Source of the DNA: Psychrobacter sp.
GTDB lineage: Bacteria; Pseudomonadota; Gammaproteobacteria; Pseudomonadales; Moraxellaceae
DNA: 14,718 nt
Direction of reading: 5' to 3'
NCBI GenBank assembly: GCA_012270355.1
Contig: JAAXIL010000135.1
Span: forward strand, 1 to 14,718
Made by a program: the position numbers and the translations under genes. Under the pieces are notes generated by a model, which was not told the DNA's origin, did not search any database, and saw only the letters and a list, made by a program, of their open reading frames with translations. How positions within the stretch are numbered: position 1 is the first letter of the stretch; each line of letters opens with the position of its first letter. Positions 13,246-14,718 of the stretch are shown piece by piece.

Positions 13246-14718
13246 TTAAACTTTGTTTTCTATCAATCCCTCAATAACTGTTTCCATCGCCATGCCCCGT
13301 GAGCCTTTAAAAAGCATGGCACACGCTTGACCTTCGGCATCTTTTTCGGCAATTAGTTGTCGCAAGGTGTCGAGTAAGTCCGCTTTATCGGTAAAGGCTT
13401 GGGCTATTTTGGCTTTGTCCGTATCGACTTCATTAAACCCTGCCACCGTATCACTGGCAAATTCGCCGACACAAAGCATTGCATCAATGTTTTTGCCTGC
13501 CACATATTTTCCAATGCCATGATGCTCAGATTTTGACGCATCACCAAGCTCGAAAATATCGCCTAGCACCAAAATTTTATATCCTGTTTGGCTCACCAAC
13601 ACGCCTGCCCCTGCTCGCACGGAGCTTGGGTTAGCATTATAGGTATCGTCAATCATCAAATGTGTTTGGGCAAGGCTTGAACCTTGTCCACCGAGTGTTT
13701 GCCGACTGAGCCGACCTTTAGCAGATTCGGCTTGATTTAAGCCTTGTGCAATCACCGCACCGCTTATGCCCAACGCCATTGCAAAGCTGGCAGACGCTAA
13801 GGCATTGCTCACGTTATGCTCGCCTGCCATGTTTAAAGTAATGGGATACTTACCATCGGGCAAGTGTAAGGTGAAACTGGTATGTGTCGGGTAGCATTGC
13901 ACGTTGCTGGCGGTCACATCGTACGCATTAGATTGTGGATTTTGCCACCCAAAGGTCATCACGTTATCGGTAAATTGTTTGGCGGTCTCAAGCAGTTGCT
14001 TGGCATAATCATCATCGGCAGGCACAATCGCCGTGCCGTCTGCGTTGAGCGACTCGTAAATCTCGCCTTTGGCTTTGGCGATGTTGTCTCGTCCGCCAAA
14101 CTCGCCCAAATGTGCCGTACCAATGTTCAGCACCCCTGCCACGTCAGGTTTAGCAATGTGGGTGGTATAGCTAATTTCGCCCACATGGTTTGCCCCGAGT
14201 TCCAACACCGCATAACGGTGGGCATCGCACAATTCGAGTAACATCATCGGGACACCCAAATTGTTATTTAGGTTGCCTCGTGTCACCAGCGTTTGACTGG
14301 TTTGCTTATCGTCTTGGGTAGCCACCGCTTGAAAAACCGCCCGTAACATCTCTTTAACTGTGGTTTTTCCACTCGACCCCGTCAAGGCAATGATTTCGAC
14401 GTCTTCATGCTGTTCTCGGCGATACTGTGCCAATTTGCCTAGAGCCAAACGAGTGTCGCTGACGACAAGTTGCGGTGCATTCACCTTGTCATCGGTCTGC
14501 GAAACAATGAGAGCTACCGCACCTTTATCCACGGCGGTTTGCAAAAAATCATGCCCATCAAAATTATCGCCCTTTAATGCCAAAAAGACATCACCCGCTT
14601 GCAATTTGCGGGTGTCGGTGATGATGCGAGTGGTGGTGGCGGAAAAGTCGCCATGCCACTCGGGATTCAGACTTTTAACGGCTTGCGTCAGGTTGGTTTT
14701 TTGCCATTGGTAGGGGGT
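13246..14718 (-). CDS. murF: UDP-MurNAc-tripeptide:D-Ala-D-Ala ligase, 5' end beyond window
   Basis: MurF adds D-Ala-D-Ala to UDP-MurNAc-tripeptide with ATP, completing the cytoplasmic muropeptide that MraY then uses. The frame is open to the window edge; 490 residues are visible. A TTG at 14602-14604 could be taken as a start, but the 38 upstream codons encode the expected N-terminal domain (TTRIITDTRKLQAGDVFLAL), so the gene is partial and probably lacks only a few N-terminal residues. The P-loop is LTGSSGKTT (112-120 of the visible part). NNNLGVPMMLLEL, LELGANHVGEI and DDTYNANPSS are typical MurF motifs. It precedes mraY on the same strand. Confidence 0.95.
   Translation of the reverse strand, partial: TPYQWQKTNLTQAVKSLNPEWHGDFSATTTRIITDTRKLQAGDVFLALKGDNFDGHDFLQTAVDKGAVALIVSQTDDKVNAPQLVVSDTRLALGKLAQYRREQHEDVEIIALTGSSGKTTVKEMLRAVFQAVATQDDKQTSQTLVTRGNLNNNLGVPMMLLELCDAHRYAVLELGANHVGEISYTTHIAKPDVAGVLNIGTAHLGEFGGRDNIAKAKGEIYESLNADGTAIVPADDDYAKQLLETAKQFTDNVMTFGWQNPQSNAYDVTASNVQCYPTHTSFTLHLPDGKYPITLNMAGEHNVSNALASASFAMALGISGAVIAQGLNQAESAKGRLSRQTLGGQGSSLAQTHLMIDDTYNANPSSVRAGAGVLVSQTGYKILVLGDIFELGDASKSEHHGIGKYVAGKNIDAMLCVGEFASDTVAGFNEVDTDKAKIAQAFTDKADLLDTLRQLIAEKDAEGQACAMLFKGSRGMAMETVIEGLIENKV

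Overview
The window carries ordinary chromosomal housekeeping genes interrupted by one small accessory cassette. Protein features (MltG, PabC, DusC, RlmA, MraY and MurF types, and a 606-residue acyl-CoA dehydrogenase of the pseudomonad FadE1/FadE2 type) and moderate G+C point to a gammaproteobacterium of the Moraxellaceae, probably Moraxella or Psychrobacter-like. This assignment is inference from remembered relatives; no search was run.

Layout. Bases 1-911: an AT-rich AAT-repeat tract, then a 5'-truncated cation/proton antiporter remnant that keeps only its cytoplasmic TrkA-N part. Bases 945-5692, minus strand: lipoprotein gene, pabC, mltG, tmk. This looks like the familiar pabC-mltG-tmk operon, but it is split by a plus-strand two-gene cassette (3037-4028) encoding a near-canonical DpnI (GATC-methyl-directed endonuclease) and a DpnD/PcfM-like small protein. 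mltG also carries an in-frame TAA stop. Bases 5841-10189, plus strand: aroE, a FadE-type acyl-CoA dehydrogenase, a 490-base non-coding stretch with a strong terminator and an imperfect hairpin, and dusC. Bases 10248-10338, minus strand: tRNA-Ser(GGA) with a good promoter. Bases 10571-10906, plus strand: ppnP, ending in a bidirectional terminator. Bases 10968-14718, minus strand: rlmA, mraY, a small ORF, and murF, which runs off the right edge.

Main points of interest. (1) The DpnI/DpnD cassette matches the pneumococcal DpnI gene organisation, including the catalytic and zinc residues at identical positions. No methylase lies beside it, as expected for an enzyme that cuts only methylated GATC. 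(2) A manual scan of the plus strand found only ten GATC sites in 14.7 kb, where about 57 would be expected by chance. This suggests long-term selection against GATC. (3) The cassette sits head-on inside a cell-wall/folate/nucleotide operon. Its dpnD overlaps the 3' end of pabC, and it cuts mltG-tmk off from the upstream promoter. (4) mltG has a single nonsense codon at a place where the alignment otherwise needs no gap.
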